NCBI GenBank assembly: GCA_022792295.1
Contig: JAAWAR010000054.1
Location: 1 to 51,663, forward strand
Direction of reading: 5' to 3'
DNA length: 51,663 nucleotides
DNA from: Lachnospiraceae bacterium
Lineage (GTDB): Bacteria; Bacillota; Clostridia; Lachnospirales; Lachnospiraceae
The translations under genes and the position numbers were made by a program. The notes beneath the pieces are model-generated. The model saw only the letters and a list, made by a program, of their open reading frames with translations, did no database searches and was not told the DNA's origin. Positions 1-6,798 of the stretch are shown piece by piece; the first letter of the stretch is position 1; the number at the start of each line of letters is the position of its first letter.

Positions 1-2
1 CA

Positions 3-893
3 GACCTGCCATTTCGACTGATCTGCAGGGAGCAGGGGGCAGGGCTTCTGTGCATGGAGATGATCAGCGCCAAGGCGGTGCATTTCAACAACAAAAATAC
101 GGAGGCGCTGATGGAGATCCACCCGGAGGAAACGCCGGTGTCGCTGCAGCTCTTTGGCTCGGAGCCGGATATCATGGCAGAGACGGCAGCGCGCATCGAG
201 GAGCGCCCGTTTGCCATACTGGATATCAATATGGGCTGCCCGGTGCCCAAGGTGGTCAACAACCGTGAGGGAAGCGCGCTGATGAAGGACCCAAAACTGG
301 CGGGTGAGATCATTTGCGCGGTTGTCCGCGCGGTCAGAAAGCCTGTGACGGTCAAGATCAGAAAGGGTTTTGACGATGATTCCGTCAATGCCGTGGAGAT
401 CGCCAGGATCGCCGAGGCGAACGGCGCGGCTGCAGTTGCCGTGCACGGTAGGACGAGGGAGCAGTATTATTCGGGAAAGGCGGACTGGGACATTATCCGG
501 CAGGTCAAGGAAGCGATTCGGATTCCCGTGATCGGCAATGGAGATGTATTTTCGGCAGAGGACGCGAAACGGCTTCTTACAGAAACCGGCTGTGACGGTG
601 TGATGGTGGCGCGCGGAGCGAAAGGAAATCCGTGGATTTTTGAACAGATTACGGCGTATCTTGAGACCGGTATGCTGCCGGCGCCTCCTGATAAGGACAA
701 GGTCCGGGCACAGATCCTTTGTCACGCGGGGATGATGCGCGAGCGCCGGGGAGAGACGGCTGCCATTCGGGAGATGAGAAAGCATGTGTCCTGGTACACG
801 GCGGGGTATCCGAACTCGGCCGTTCTTAGAAACGCCGTAAACGCAGCCGAGAGCTTTGAGGAGCTTTCGGAACTTTTATGGGAGCGGTTCTAG
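3..893 (+). CDS. dusB: tRNA-dihydrouridine synthase (5' end outside window)
   Basis: FMN-dependent enzyme that reduces specific uridines in tRNA D-loops to dihydrouridine. The frame is already open at base 3 and runs 296 residues to TAG at 891-893, so only a short N-terminal part is missing. Family hallmarks appear in order: NMGCPVPKV with the catalytic cysteine, VKIRKGFDD, VHGRTREQYYSG, GNGDVFSAEDA, and the FMN phosphate-binding VMVARGAKGNPWIF. The C-terminal helical domain ends in ELLWERF. The ATG at 54 lies inside the conserved EMISAKA motif and is not the real start. A long hairpin begins directly after the stop codon. Confidence 0.95.
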   Translation, partial: DLPFRLICREQGAGLLCMEMISAKAVHFNNKNTEALMEIHPEETPVSLQLFGSEPDIMAETAARIEERPFAILDINMGCPVPKVVNNREGSALMKDPKLAGEIICAVVRAVRKPVTVKIRKGFDDDSVNAVEIARIAEANGAAAVAVHGRTREQYYSGKADWDIIRQVKEAIRIPVIGNGDVFSAEDAKRLLTETGCDGVMVARGAKGNPWIFEQITAYLETGMLPAPPDKDKVRAQILCHAGMMRERRGETAAIREMRKHVSWYTAGYPNSAVLRNAVNAAESFEELSELLWERF

Positions 894-1052
894 TACATCG
901 TTGCACGAATCTCGAAGTAAATAGTGCTTGATATTCGTGTCGGCTGTGCGTCTGCGAAGCAACGGCGTAGTGGAGCCTGCGGTTAGCTTCGCAGGCATGC
1001 AGATGGCGCGGATAGCGAGTGCCAGTTACTCGGGAATTCGTGCAGCGATGTA
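894..1052 (+). repeat. 159-nt imperfect inverted repeat / long hairpin
   Basis: Two 67-base arms (894-960 and 986-1052) flank a 25-base loop. Aligning the left arm with the reverse complement of the right arm needs no gaps and gives 47 identities of 67. Twelve of the 20 differences are T-for-C or G-for-A, so they become G.U pairs in RNA read from the + strand. That gives 59 pairable positions in + RNA, while the same positions are C.A mismatches in - RNA. The first arm base follows the dusB stop codon. It resembles a dispersed palindromic element or an RNase III-type mRNA tail. No second copy was seen in the window. Confidence 0.8.
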
Positions 1053-1059
1053 CCAGTTG

Positions 1060-1266
1060 GAAAGGAGACGGGGAGTGCGCCGGGCGGGTCCGCGGTAAAA
1101 TTGAATCAAGGTCAAGTGTGTATGCGGCTGCCGTCTGGGCTCTCCAATATGAGACCGAAGACAGTCGGTACAGCCGGGAGGAGGCTGGCCCGGTATAAAA
1201 GCACAGGCCCCATGCGGAGCGGACAGTCGCTCCGGTGTAAGAGTTCGCGGAGCGAACTCTTTTTTT
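1060..1266 (+). ncRNA. Putative structured RNA or leader ending in an intrinsic terminator
   Basis: No convincing ORF is present. Several strong stems lie in a row on the + strand: GGCTGCCGTCTG with CAGTCGGTACAGCC (one mismatch), CCGGG with CCCGG, GGAGCG (1216-1221) with CGCTCC (1228-1233), then a terminator at 1240-1266. The string CCGAAGACAGTCGGT recalls the core of Firmicutes ribosomal protein L10 leaders, but the expected distal partner strand was not found and no rplJ follows. It could be a diverged leader, a small RNA or part of a repeat. Confidence 0.35.
1240..1266 (+). terminator. Intrinsic terminator
   Basis: Perfect stem AGAGTTCG (1240-1247) and CGAACTCT (1253-1260) with a 5-base loop, followed by six T. 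It closes the structured stretch downstream of dusB. Confidence 0.8.
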
Positions 1267-1300
1267 GTTTCGTAGGAAGGTGTGTCCTATGAAACAAAAA
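1262..1300 (+). repeat. 16-bp inverted repeat, 7-base loop
   Basis: Arms at 1262-1277 (TTTTTGTTTCGTAGGA) and 1285-1300 (TCCTATGAAACAAAAA) pair at every position, with one G.U on the + strand. The stem begins inside the T-run of the preceding terminator. It could act as a second or bidirectional terminator. Confidence 0.6.
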
Positions 1301-1306
1301 CGCTTT

Positions 1307-1394
1307 GCAGGGGGTCGCACTGCGGCGGTAAGGAATCCTATTGTGAAAGTAACCCGCCGCAGGCGGAAAACCCTGCTGTGAGGTTTCTTTTTTT
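1307..1394 (+). terminator. Compound terminator hairpin with T-rich tail
   Basis: Outer stem GCAGGG (1307-1312) and CCCTGC (1371-1376) encloses CTGCGGCGG (1320-1328) and CCGCCGCAG (1354-1362). A T-rich tail follows at about 1385-1394. It is the third hairpin in a row and insulates the next operon from dusB transcription. Confidence 0.6.
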
Positions 1395-1405
1395 GTTATA
1401 TACAA
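1393..1405. promoter_or_regulatory. Candidate operator, copy 1 (TTGTTATATACAA)
   Basis: Near-palindromic 13-mer found again, identically, at 1564-1576, 171 bases downstream. The TTGT...ACAA form fits operators of GntR/FadR-type regulators, which often control hexuronate genes. No regulator gene of that kind lies in the window. Confidence 0.5.
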
Positions 1406-1534
1406 TATAAAGATATTCTTTCTTTTTTACAGGCAGAGAAATTTGAGTACATGCGTTTGGATTCGTCATTTTCTACAAAAAAACAGGAATAACACAGCAT
1501 GCTGCACAAAAAATATTTATTTTAAGATTTTATA

Positions 1535-1563
1535 TTGACAACATGTCGAAAAATGTCTATAAT
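1535..1563 (+). promoter_or_regulatory. Consensus sigma-A promoter of the dehydrogenase/TRAP operon
   Basis: TTGACA at 1535-1540, a 17-base spacer, and TATAAT at 1558-1563: a perfect match to both hexamers. Transcription should start near 1570. An identical copy of the upstream operator-like 13-mer begins at the last T of the -10 region, which fits repression in the absence of inducer. Confidence 0.9.
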
Positions 1564-1576
1564 TTGTTATATACAA
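1564..1576. promoter_or_regulatory. Candidate operator, copy 2 (TTGTTATATACAA)
   Basis: Identical to 1393-1405. It lies directly after the -10 hexamer over the expected transcription start, a typical repressor position. The two copies could be bridged by DNA looping (inference). Confidence 0.55.
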
Positions 1577-1629
1577 CAAAGGATGTATTAAATATAAAAA
1601 ATAAAATTCTGCAACAGGAGAAGAAAGAG

Positions 1630-2658
1630 ATGAAGGCGATTTATATCAAAGCTCCCGGCGAGGTGGAGATAAAGGAAGCCACCATGCCGGTGAGAAAAAA
1701 GGGGGAGGTCCTGCTTGAGGTGCTGTACGGCGGGATCTGCGGAAGCGACTTGGGCTCGTACCGGGGAACGTTTGCCTATTTTGATTATCCAAGGATACCG
1801 GGACATGAATTTTCTGCCAGAGTTCTGGAGGCGGACCCGGATAATGAGCAGGGGATTCGTGAGGGGATGATTGTGACCTGCAATCCCTATTTTAACTGCG
1901 GGCACTGCTACTCGTGCCGGCACGGCATGGTCAACGCCTGTATGGATAATCAAACAATGGGATGTCAAAGAGACGGGGCTTTTCAGGAGTTCATAACGGT
2001 TCCGGCCGAAAGAGTGTATGACGGGAAGGGGATGGATGCCAGGCTTTTGGCGGCGCTCGAGCCGCTTTGCATCAGCTATCATGGTGTGACGAGGGCCAGT
2101 GTAAGGCCGGATGACCGGGTTCTTGTAATCGGAGCAGGGACGATTGGAATCCTGGCGGCATTTTCGGCAAAGGCCAGAGGAGCTAAGGTCTGGGTTACGG
2201 ATGTTTCCCGGGGAAAACTGGAGATGGCAAAAAGCTTTGGCGTGGATGGTGTTTTCTTAAACGAAGCCCCGGAGATTTTTGACAGGCATGTGAAGGAGCT
2301 TACCGGGGGGAACGGGTTTGATGTTGCGATTGAGGCGGTGGGGATCCCGTCAACTTTTCAGAACTGCATTGATGCAGCGTGCTTTGGCGGCCGTGTGGTC
2401 CTGATCGGTGTGGGAAAACAAAACCTGGATTTCAATTTTACGCTGATTCAAAAAAAGGAGCTGAACGTATACGGCTCCCGGAATGCGCTGAAGAAAGACT
2501 TTCTTGAACTGATTGATATGGTAAACGAGAAAAGAGTACCGCTTGAGAGAATCCTAACGGATTTTTATCCGCTTGAGTCCGCCGGCCGGGCGTTTGAAGA
2601 TTTCTCGAAAAATCCTGGCAGTATGTTAAAAGTAGTGATTGATTTTACGAAAAAATGA
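1630..2658 (+). CDS. Zinc-dependent sugar-acid dehydrogenase, RspB/LgoD-like
   Basis: Medium-chain zinc alcohol dehydrogenase of 342 residues. Catalytic zinc ligands are Cys37 and His59-Glu60 in PGHEF. Structural-zinc cysteines are 90, 93, 96 and 104. The NAD(P)-binding motif VIGAGTIG follows mid-protein. The C-terminal pattern KKELNVYGSRN...ILTDFYPLESAGRAFE matches RspB/LgoD-type enzymes better than sorbitol or threonine dehydrogenases. The ATG at 1630 is preferred, with AGGAGAAGAAAG before it; the longer frame from 1543 would include the promoter. First gene of an operon with TRAP transporter genes. The uxaB-uxaA genes nearby suggest oxidation of L-galactonate to D-tagaturonate (inference); L-gulonate or L-idonate are alternatives. 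Confidence 0.8.
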   Translation: MKAIYIKAPGEVEIKEATMPVRKKGEVLLEVLYGGICGSDLGSYRGTFAYFDYPRIPGHEFSARVLEADPDNEQGIREGMIVTCNPYFNCGHCYSCRHGMVNACMDNQTMGCQRDGAFQEFITVPAERVYDGKGMDARLLAALEPLCISYHGVTRASVRPDDRVLVIGAGTIGILAAFSAKARGAKVWVTDVSRGKLEMAKSFGVDGVFLNEAPEIFDRHVKELTGGNGFDVAIEAVGIPSTFQNCIDAACFGGRVVLIGVGKQNLDFNFTLIQKKELNVYGSRNALKKDFLELIDMVNEKRVPLERILTDFYPLESAGRAFEDFSKNPGSMLKVVIDFTKK

Positions 2659-2695
2659 GGGAAGTACTAAAAAATTAAAATAAAAGGAAAGAGGT

Positions 2696-3799
2696 ATGAA
2701 TATGAAGAAACGATTTGCAGCAGGAATCCTTATGAGCGTGATGACGGCGATGTGCATCGGAGGCTGCCAAAGCGGCTCGGATACGGCGCAGACAACGGCA
2801 AAAACCCAGGAAACGGGAGCCCGGGAAGAAAAGACCGAGGAGGCAGAGGCGGCAAACCAGACGGAAGAACCTTCTGTTTCCATCAGCGTGGGCTTTGAGA
2901 ACGGGATGGCGGATACGATGTCGAAGGCGGTGGAACAGTGGGCGAAGCTTCTCGAGGAGAAAAGCGGCGGAAGCATGGAGCTAGTACTGTATCCGGACAG
3001 CCAGCTTGGGAGCAAAAACGATTTGATTGACTCCATGCAGCTTGGGGAAAATGTGATTACGATCGCGGATGGTGCATTTTTAGCCGAGTATGGCGCGCCG
3101 GATCTTGGGATTTTATACGGACCGTATCTATTTGAAAACTGGGATCAGGTATGGAAACTGGTGGACAGCGATTGGTTTAAGGAGCAGGATGCGAAGCTTT
3201 GTGAAAACGGGCTGAAGGTGATCGCGGCGAACTGGAAGTTGGGGGAAAGAAATTTATTCCTGGTGGAGCCGATGGAGCATCCGGAAGACTTAAAAGGACG
3301 TAAGATCCGCGTGCCGAGCAATCAGGTGCAGATCGAGGAGACGAACGCGATCGGCGCGACAGCGACGCCCATGGCGGCCGGGGAGGTATATCAGGCACTC
3401 CAGACAAAGACGATCGACGGCCTCGAGAACGTAAACAGTGCACTGCTCAGCATGCGCTGGTGTGAGGTGGCAAAGTACGTATATGAGGATGAACATGTAT
3501 ACAACATGGCGATCTGGGTCGGAGGTGCTTCCATGTTTGACGGACTGACAGACGAGCAGAAGACATGGCTTCTGGAATCCGCCGAGGAGGCGGGCCTCTG
3601 GAACAATGAGATGCAGGATCAGGATGCCCAGAACATTCGGGATGAGCTGACCGGTGAGCAGGGCGTTACCTTTATCCCCTGTACCGAGGAGGACAAGAAA
3701 AAGTTAATCTCCTTGTGTGAGCCGTTTTACGCAAACGGGACTGCCTATGGCTGGAGCGAGGGTGTCTACGAGACGATTCAGGAAATCATAAAGGAATAG
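2696..3799 (+). CDS. dctP: TRAP transporter substrate-binding lipoprotein, DctP family
   Basis: Extracytoplasmic solute receptor of a sodium-driven TRAP transporter, 367 residues. The N-terminus is a lipoprotein signal with lipobox IGGC, lipidation at Cys24, then an acidic Gln/Glu/Thr-rich linker to about residue 60. The DctP fold follows, with GRKIRVPSNQ, which normally supplies the arginine that grips the substrate carboxylate, and TKTIDGLENV. GAAAGAGG precedes the start. It is followed by DctQ and DctM genes and lies between a sugar-acid dehydrogenase and hexuronate enzymes, so an aldonate or hexuronate ligand is likely. Confidence 0.92.
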   Translation: MNMKKRFAAGILMSVMTAMCIGGCQSGSDTAQTTAKTQETGAREEKTEEAEAANQTEEPSVSISVGFENGMADTMSKAVEQWAKLLEEKSGGSMELVLYPDSQLGSKNDLIDSMQLGENVITIADGAFLAEYGAPDLGILYGPYLFENWDQVWKLVDSDWFKEQDAKLCENGLKVIAANWKLGERNLFLVEPMEHPEDLKGRKIRVPSNQVQIEETNAIGATATPMAAGEVYQALQTKTIDGLENVNSALLSMRWCEVAKYVYEDEHVYNMAIWVGGASMFDGLTDEQKTWLLESAEEAGLWNNEMQDQDAQNIRDELTGEQGVTFIPCTEEDKKKLISLCEPFYANGTAYGWSEGVYETIQEIIKE

Positions 3800-3822
3800 A
3801 CGGACTGCAGGAGGGGGTACGG

Positions 3823-4326
3823 ATGGAAGACAAGAAGAAAAATTGGCTGCAGGTTTTGATGAATCTTGACTTGTATATAGCGGGCTTTTTCCTGGTTGTC
3901 CTGGTTGTCATCACATTTATGGGTGTCTTTTATCGCTATATCATTGGAAAACCGTTTACCTGGCTGGAGGAGGTCCAGCTTGCAAGCCTGACCTGGATCG
4001 GTTTTTTATCGGCCGGGGCGGCGTTTCGGAGCGGCTCGCACATTGCAATCGAGATGGTCGTGGAGCTGTTTCCCATGAGTGTGCAGCAAAGGATAGCCTG
4101 GGCCGTCAGGCTGATTACGCTGGCGATTTTATTTTACCTGACAAAGCAGTGTACAGGCTACTTCCTTTTGTTTGTCCAAAATGCGAGGCTGACCCCTGTG
4201 CTACGGATTCCGTATGCGGCCGTGTATGCGATTCCTGCTATATCCTGCGCCGTTATGGCAGGAAGCTATGCCTGGTATGAACTTTGGGAGATGAAAGGAC
4301 AAAAAGACGGAGGTGGAAAAGAGTGA
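3823..4326 (+). CDS. dctQ: TRAP transporter small permease, DctQ family
   Basis: Small membrane subunit of the TRAP transporter, 167 residues, with four predicted membrane segments beginning near residues 15, 50, 90 and 130. Family features include FYRYIIGKPFTWLEEV in the first loop and SGSHIAIEMV. AGGAGGGGG lies before the ATG. The last codons overlap the GTG start of dctM by four bases, which implies translational coupling. Confidence 0.92.
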   Translation: MEDKKKNWLQVLMNLDLYIAGFFLVVLVVITFMGVFYRYIIGKPFTWLEEVQLASLTWIGFLSAGAAFRSGSHIAIEMVVELFPMSVQQRIAWAVRLITLAILFYLTKQCTGYFLLFVQNARLTPVLRIPYAAVYAIPAISCAVMAGSYAWYELWEMKGQKDGGGKE

Positions 4327-5609
4327 ATCATATCATTGTATTATCAGCAGTTATCATGCTGGTGCTCCTGTTCATGAAAGTTCCGGTTTTTGTCTCGATC
4401 CTGGCCGGTGCATCCGTGTATTTCATTGCAAATCCAAAGGTGAACGACATCATCTTTGCACAGAGGATGATCTCCTCAAACCAGAGCACGACGTTTCTTG
4501 CCGTTCCGTTTTTTGCGGCTGCGGGAGCCCTGATGAACTGTACCGGAGTGACCCGCAGGATCATGGATTTTTGTAAAACGATTACAGGGCGGATGTGCGG
4601 CGGCCTTGCGCAGGTGAACGTTCTTTTGTCAACGCTGATGGGCGGTTTGTCCGGGTCCAATATCGCTGACGCGGCCATGGAAGCAAAACTTTTGGTTCCG
4701 GAAATGGAGCGGGCCGGTTATTCGAAGCCATTTTCAAGCGTGCTTACAGCCACCTCCGCAATCATTACGCCGTTGATTCCGCCGGGAATCGCCATGATCC
4801 TTTATGGCTGCATCGCGCAGGTCTCCATCGGGAAGCTGTTTGTAGCAGGAATCGGGGTAGGCCTGCTCCTGTGCCTTGCTCTGATGATACTGGTGCATTT
4901 TCTGTCAAAAAAGCGCGGCTACCTCCCGATTCGTGAGGAAAGATTGTCGAGTGCTGCACTCTTAAAGGCGGCGAAGCCGGCAATCCTCCCGCTGATGCTG
5001 CCGATTCTCATTATCGGAGGAATCCGGATCGGAGTCTTTACTGCATCGGAAGCGGGGGCCGTTGCGATCTGCTACGCGATGCTTCTGGGCTTTGTCTACA
5101 AAGAGATGGACATGAAGCAGTTCGTGGAAGCAGTCAAGGATACCTGTGTGAGCACGGGCTCCATCATGCTGATTGTCGGGGCGGCGTCGGTCTATGCGTG
5201 GGTGCTGACAAAAGAGCAGGTCCCGCAGGCGCTTACGAACTGGATTGTAAATGCGATTAACAGCAGAGTGCTGTTTTTGCTGATCATCAACGTGTTTTTG
5301 CTTATTCTGGGAATGTTTATCGAGGGGACGGCTTCCATGATCGTGCTTGTTCCTCTCCTGGCTCCGGTGGCGAGGGCGTATGGGATAGACGATATTCAGT
5401 TTGCCATGATTTATATTTTCAACAGTGCGATCGGCGCGCTTTCCCCGCCGATGGGGACACTGATGTTCGTAACCTGCGGCATCACAAAGTGCAAGACAAA
5501 GGATTTCATTCAGGAAGCGATTCCCTTTTATCTGCTCTTAATCGTATGCCTGTTTATTATCACATTTGTACCATTTGTTTCCACGGGACTCGTGAATCTG
5601 CTGTATTAA
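4323..5609 (+). CDS. dctM: TRAP transporter large permease, DctM family
   Basis: Transport-channel subunit, 428 residues with about 12 hydrophobic segments, the usual family length. Typical motifs are VPFFAAAGALMN, LMGGLSGSNIADAAMEAKLL and ITPLIPPGIAMILYG in the first half and LGMFIEGTASMIVLVPLLAPV in the second. I chose the GTG at 4323: it overlaps the dctQ stop as GTGA and gives the standard N-terminus MNHIIVLSA. The frame extends upstream to an ATG at 4284, but that lies inside dctQ. AGGTGGAAAAGA provides the ribosome site. Confidence 0.92.
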   Translation: MNHIIVLSAVIMLVLLFMKVPVFVSILAGASVYFIANPKVNDIIFAQRMISSNQSTTFLAVPFFAAAGALMNCTGVTRRIMDFCKTITGRMCGGLAQVNVLLSTLMGGLSGSNIADAAMEAKLLVPEMERAGYSKPFSSVLTATSAIITPLIPPGIAMILYGCIAQVSIGKLFVAGIGVGLLLCLALMILVHFLSKKRGYLPIREERLSSAALLKAAKPAILPLMLPILIIGGIRIGVFTASEAGAVAICYAMLLGFVYKEMDMKQFVEAVKDTCVSTGSIMLIVGAASVYAWVLTKEQVPQALTNWIVNAINSRVLFLLIINVFLLILGMFIEGTASMIVLVPLLAPVARAYGIDDIQFAMIYIFNSAIGALSPPMGTLMFVTCGITKCKTKDFIQEAIPFYLLLIVCLFIITFVPFVSTGLVNLLY

Positions 5610-5623
5610 AAAGGAGAAAAGAA

Positions 5624-6487
5624 ATGACGGAGGAAGAAAAAAACAGACAGGATCCGGAGGTAGCCTGCTATTGTGAACGTCCGGAATTGAAAAGAAAGGA
5701 GACAGGCATTTCCTATCTGAGAAAGACAGGGTATGAAAAGCTGGATTTATATCTTCCCGAGGAAGGGAACGGGCCGTTTCCGGTTCTGATTGATGTGCAT
5801 GGCGGAGGCTGGTTTTACGGAACCCGCAGCTCAAGACGGCTGGACCCGGTCTTGGAAGGACTCAAACGAGGGTATGCGGTCGCCTCGGTGGATTATACGT
5901 TAAGCGGCGCCGCAAAGTTCCCGACACAGGTATATGAGTTAAAGGCGGCCGTACGGTTTTTGAGAGAGCACGCCACACGCTATTTGCTGGACCCTGACAG
6001 AATCGGTATGTGGGGACTGTCTGCCGGTGCAAATCTGGCAATGCTGGCCGCGTTTTCTGCGGCGGCCGGGGAGCTTGAAGATGAAGGGGGCGGCATCGGC
6101 TTTCCCATTTCTGACAGGATTCAGGCATTAGCGGCCTTATACGGCCCTACGGATCTTACGATCTCGGAGGGCTGCCATGCGGCATCCATGGAATCGCTTT
6201 TTTTGGGCTGCATTCCGAGAGAAAATCCTGAGCTGGCAAGAAAGGCGAATCCCTGTACCTATGTCACGAAAGATGCGCCGCCCTGCTTTCTGCAGTACGG
6301 GGATGCGGATGAGCTGGTTGTACCGGAGCATGGCTTTGCAGTCCGGGATGCCTTGCAAAGCGTGAGGACAGACGGTGATTGGTTTGAGATCGTACACGGG
6401 GCCGGACATGCGGATGCACGGTTTAGGACACAGGAAAATACGGAAAAGATTTTTCGGTTTTTTGATGCACATTTGAAGGGGATATAG
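5624..6487 (+). CDS. Alpha/beta hydrolase, esterase/lipase (HSL-like)
   Basis: Predicted cytoplasmic esterase of 287 residues. The oxyanion-hole motif HGGGW is at 59-63, the nucleophile elbow GLSAG has Ser133, a candidate acid is in the DADE of QYGDADELVVPEHG, and the catalytic His lies in GAGHAD near the C-terminus. AAAGGAG sits before the ATG; a longer frame from 5489 overlaps dctM and is not preferred. It is the last gene of the TRAP operon, so it may open a lactone or remove an acyl group from the imported sugar acid. That role is inferred only from position. Confidence 0.8.
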   Translation: MTEEEKNRQDPEVACYCERPELKRKETGISYLRKTGYEKLDLYLPEEGNGPFPVLIDVHGGGWFYGTRSSRRLDPVLEGLKRGYAVASVDYTLSGAAKFPTQVYELKAAVRFLREHATRYLLDPDRIGMWGLSAGANLAMLAAFSAAAGELEDEGGGIGFPISDRIQALAALYGPTDLTISEGCHAASMESLFLGCIPRENPELARKANPCTYVTKDAPPCFLQYGDADELVVPEHGFAVRDALQSVRTDGDWFEIVHGAGHADARFRTQENTEKIFRFFDAHLKGI

Positions 6488-6717
6488 CACGAACCGATTC
6501 GTTCAGACAGAATGTGAGAGGGGATAAGGAAAGGCCGGGGCGGCGCCAAAAGCTTGCAGCTTCCGGCGCGTCGGCGTCTGTATAATTTTGCCTGCCTGCG
6601 CCCTCTTGCCTCTGTCTGTGCTGCTTTGGAGGCAAGAGGGGGGCGGCTTACGTTTAAGAAGCCGCTTGCCCTGCTTCTGATATATTAAAAATATATAAAA
6701 AATATATCAGTAGATAA
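6488..6717. other. Gene-free stretch with three inverted repeats
   Basis: Between the esterase and the uxaB promoter there is no plausible ORF. It contains a perfect 12-base repeat CCCTCTTGCCTC (6601-6612) / GAGGCAAGAGGG (6629-6640), a second hairpin GCGGCTT (6643-6649) / AAGCCGC (6659-6665), and an AT-rich perfect repeat CTGATATATT (6677-6686) / AATATATCAG (6701-6710). The first two probably form the operon terminator although no T-run follows. The third is eight bases upstream of the next -35 box and may be a regulator site. Confidence 0.6.
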
Positions 6718-6746
6718 TTGACATTTTTCCAAAACCGCGTTACAAT
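6718..6746 (+). promoter_or_regulatory. Sigma-A promoter of uxaB-uxaA
   Basis: TTGACA (6718-6723), 17-base spacer, TACAAT (6741-6746). It starts a second transcription unit separate from the dehydrogenase/TRAP operon. A perfect AT-rich inverted repeat lies just upstream (6677-6710). AACATGTC occurs here downstream of -10 and also inside the 1535 promoter spacer, a weak hint of a shared regulator. Confidence 0.85.
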
Positions 6747-6798
6747 AACAAATAAGTAACATGTCAGTTTGAGAACTTAAATCAGGAGGAAGACTATC

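Noticed and set aside
1081-1095. T-box-like CGGGCGGGTCCGCGG
   Set aside because: It departs from the T-box bulge consensus AGGGTGGNACCGCG at several positions, and no aminoacyl-tRNA or amino-acid gene follows.
826-1320. Long minus-strand ORF covering the hairpin and structured RNA block
   Set aside because: No ribosome site or family-like sequence, antisense to a conserved gene at one end, and the region is explained by RNA structure.
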